Assembly: GCA_934338765.1 (NCBI GenBank)
Contig: CAKRHL010000134.1
Span: 1-6,007, forward strand
Source of the DNA: an uncultured Lachnospiraceae bacterium
Lineage (GTDB): Bacteria; Bacillota; Clostridia; Lachnospirales; Lachnospiraceae
Direction of reading: 5' to 3'
Length of the DNA: 6,007 bases
Part shown: one piece after another, positions 5,079-6,007 of the stretch
How the letters are laid out: each line of letters starts with the position of its first letter
Numbering within the stretch: position 1 is the stretch's first letter
Made by a program: the position numbers and the translations under genes
Notes under the pieces: generated by a model
What the model was told of the DNA's origin: nothing
Databases searched by the model: none
Seen by the model: the letters and a program-made list of their open reading frames with translations, nothing else

Positions 5079-6007
5079 CTATTTCTTTACGATCACCTTA
5101 CACTTTGCAGATGCACCGCTCTTCATGATGACCCTGATCGTGGTCTTTCCTTTTTTGCGCGCCTTTACAACGCCCTTGGCATTTACGCGTACGATCTTTT
5201 TACCAATGACCTTATAGCATTTTACTTTATCTCCTGCCGCCTTTGCCTTGATCACAATACGTTTCTTTTTGCCGCGCTTGATCTTTAAGGTCCTTTTTGC
5301 CAGACGAAGCTTTCCATTCTGTCCATCATTATCTGCTGCCTCGCTTCCGACGGCAGATGGAGACTGGGTCATACCGCCGGACGAAGCACCATTGGAGGTT
5401 GTTCCTCCCGGTGTCGGGCTGCCTGATGCCCCAGGCTTAGGTCTCTCTGAGCTTCCCGGTGCCGGACTGCCTGATACTCCCGGTTTAGGATTCTCTGAAC
5501 TCCCCGGTACCGGACTCACTGACTCTCCCGGCTGCGGACTCTCTGAGCTTCCCGGTGCCGGACTCACTGACTCTCCCGGCTGTGGACTCTCTGAACTTCC
5601 CGGTGCCGGATTCACTGACTCTCCCGGCTGTGGACTTTCTGAACTTCCCGGTGCCGGACTCACTGACTCTCCCGGCTGCGGACTTTCTGAACTTCCCGGT
5701 GCCGGACTCACTGACTCTCCCGGCTGTGGTGCATCCGAGCTGCCCGGTGTCGGATCTGCTGACTCCCCCGGTGCCGCAGAAGTTCCCGGTTTGCTGCTTG
5801 TTCCTGCAGTGGATGTCGGCGTCGCACTGGCACTTGTCCCCGGTTTGCTGCTTGCTCCCGCACTGGAAGATGGTGCTGCACTGGCACTTGCCCCCGGTTT
5901 GCTGCTTGCTCCCGCACTGGAGGATGGCGCCGCACTGGCACTTGTCCCCGGTTTGCTGCTTGCTCCCGCACTGGAAGATGGTGCTGCACTGGCACTTGCC
6001 CCCGGTT
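5079..6007 (-). CDS. Repeat-rich, probably secreted surface protein with C-terminal Big2-like domain (5' end outside window)
   Basis: The frame is open from the right edge to TAG 5081-5079, giving 308 C-terminal residues; the N-terminus and any signal peptide lie beyond the window. GTG at 5709-5711 is an internal Val codon within a repeat, not a start. In order: residues 1-73 are about four 18-residue repeats (type SSSAGASSKPGASASAAP); about 74-210 are eight 16-residue repeats (type SPAPGSSESPQPGESV, the last ones degenerate); then a Gly/Ser/Asn linker. Residues 232-308 resemble a bacterial Ig-like Big2 domain (KLRLAKRTLKIKRGKKKRIV, VRVNAKGVVKARKKGKTTI, ending CKVIVKK). This domain is exceptionally Lys/Arg-rich and has two cysteines. 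Pro/Ser/Gly-rich repeats usually form extended wall-spanning stalks, and Big2 domains are typical of exported surface proteins, so an extracellular location is inferred. No LPxTG sorting signal or C-terminal membrane segment is present. The function is unknown. Confidence 0.85.
   Translation of the reverse strand, partial: PGASASAAPSSSAGASSKPGTSASAAPSSSAGASSKPGASASAAPSSSAGASSKPGTSASATPTSTAGTSSKPGTSAAPGESADPTPGSSDAPQPGESVSPAPGSSESPQPGESVSPAPGSSESPQPGESVNPAPGSSESPQPGESVSPAPGSSESPQPGESVSPVPGSSENPKPGVSGSPAPGSSERPKPGASGSPTPGGTTSNGASSGGMTQSPSAVGSEAADNDGQNGKLRLAKRTLKIKRGKKKRIVIKAKAAGDKVKCYKVIGKKIVRVNAKGVVKARKKGKTTIRVIMKSGASAKCKVIVKK
5401..5766 (-). repeat. 48-bp in-frame tandem repeat (16-aa Pro/Ser/Gly/Glu unit)
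   Basis: CCCGGT recurs on the plus strand at 5407, 5455, 5503, 5551, 5599, 5647, 5695 and 5743, exactly 48 bp apart. The four units between about 5520 and 5711 are nearly identical. Units towards the 3' end of the gene diverge (SPVPGSSENPKPGVSG, then SPAPGSSERPKPGASG). Each 16-residue unit is itself two PxPG half-repeats. The period is a multiple of three, so gain or loss of units keeps the frame. Confidence 0.95.
5781..6007 (-). repeat. 54-bp in-frame tandem repeat (18-aa Ser/Ala/Gly/Pro unit), runs off the right edge
   Basis: CGGTTTGCTGCTTG recurs on the plus strand at 5787, 5841, 5895 and 5949, with CGGTT beginning again at 6003: a 54-bp period. Units are nearly identical, apart from the one next to the 48-bp array, which is degenerate (Thr replaces several Ala/Ser). 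The total copy number is unknown because the array is cut by the window edge. Confidence 0.95.

Noticed and set aside
5708..5995. Second minus-strand open frame rich in Arg, Gln and His across the 54-bp repeats
   Set aside because: It is a frame shadow created by repeats whose period is a multiple of three. The frame continuous with the Big2-like domain has a sensible low-complexity composition and stays open to the edge.
5401..6007. Regular repeats considered as a CRISPR array
   Set aside because: The repeats are contiguous, coding and in frame, with no unique spacers.

Overview
The window looks like chromosome of a motile, anaerobic, low-to-moderate GC Gram-positive bacterium of the Clostridia, most likely Lachnospiraceae. 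This rests on the flagellin termini, a divergent CsrA encoded directly upstream of flagellin, strong AAGGAGG-type ribosome binding sites, and a secreted Pro/Ser/Gly-repeat protein ending in a lysine-rich Big2-like domain. No species can be named from the sequence alone.

Layout, left to right. Positions 2-142 hold the 3' end of an unrecognised plus-strand gene, followed by a probable bidirectional terminator (227-276). The minus strand then carries a motility unit, read right to left: a sigma-28-type promoter (2697-2723), csrA (2346-2609), a structured 135-nt leader (2211-2345) and a large 623-aa flagellin (339-2210). An AT-rich divergent control region (about 2724-2975) separates this unit from a plus-strand XRE-family regulator (2976-3476). 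The regulator ends at an unusually elaborate GC-rich hairpin (3478-3539). It converges on a minus-strand MATE-family multidrug/cation efflux transporter (3560-4906), which has its own promoter (4946-4974). Beyond a terminator (5020-5038), the minus strand carries the 3' part of a repeat-rich, probably secreted protein (5079 to the right edge), built from two adjacent in-frame tandem repeat arrays (54 bp and 48 bp) and a basic Big2-like C-terminal domain.

The most coherent system is a csrA-flagellin post-transcriptional circuit. CsrA is an RNA-binding translational repressor. The flagellin leader between the two genes contains a hairpin with AGGA in its loop (2257-2280) and a second CsrA-like site overlapping the flagellin Shine-Dalgarno (2217-2227). 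This is the two-site arrangement known for Bacillus subtilis hag. The csrA leader repeats part of the same module and carries four GGA motifs, which suggests autoregulation. The usual antagonist gene fliW is not in the window. The divergent XRE regulator may act on the shared control region, but that is inference. I see no rRNA, tRNA, CRISPR array, insertion sequence or phage feature.
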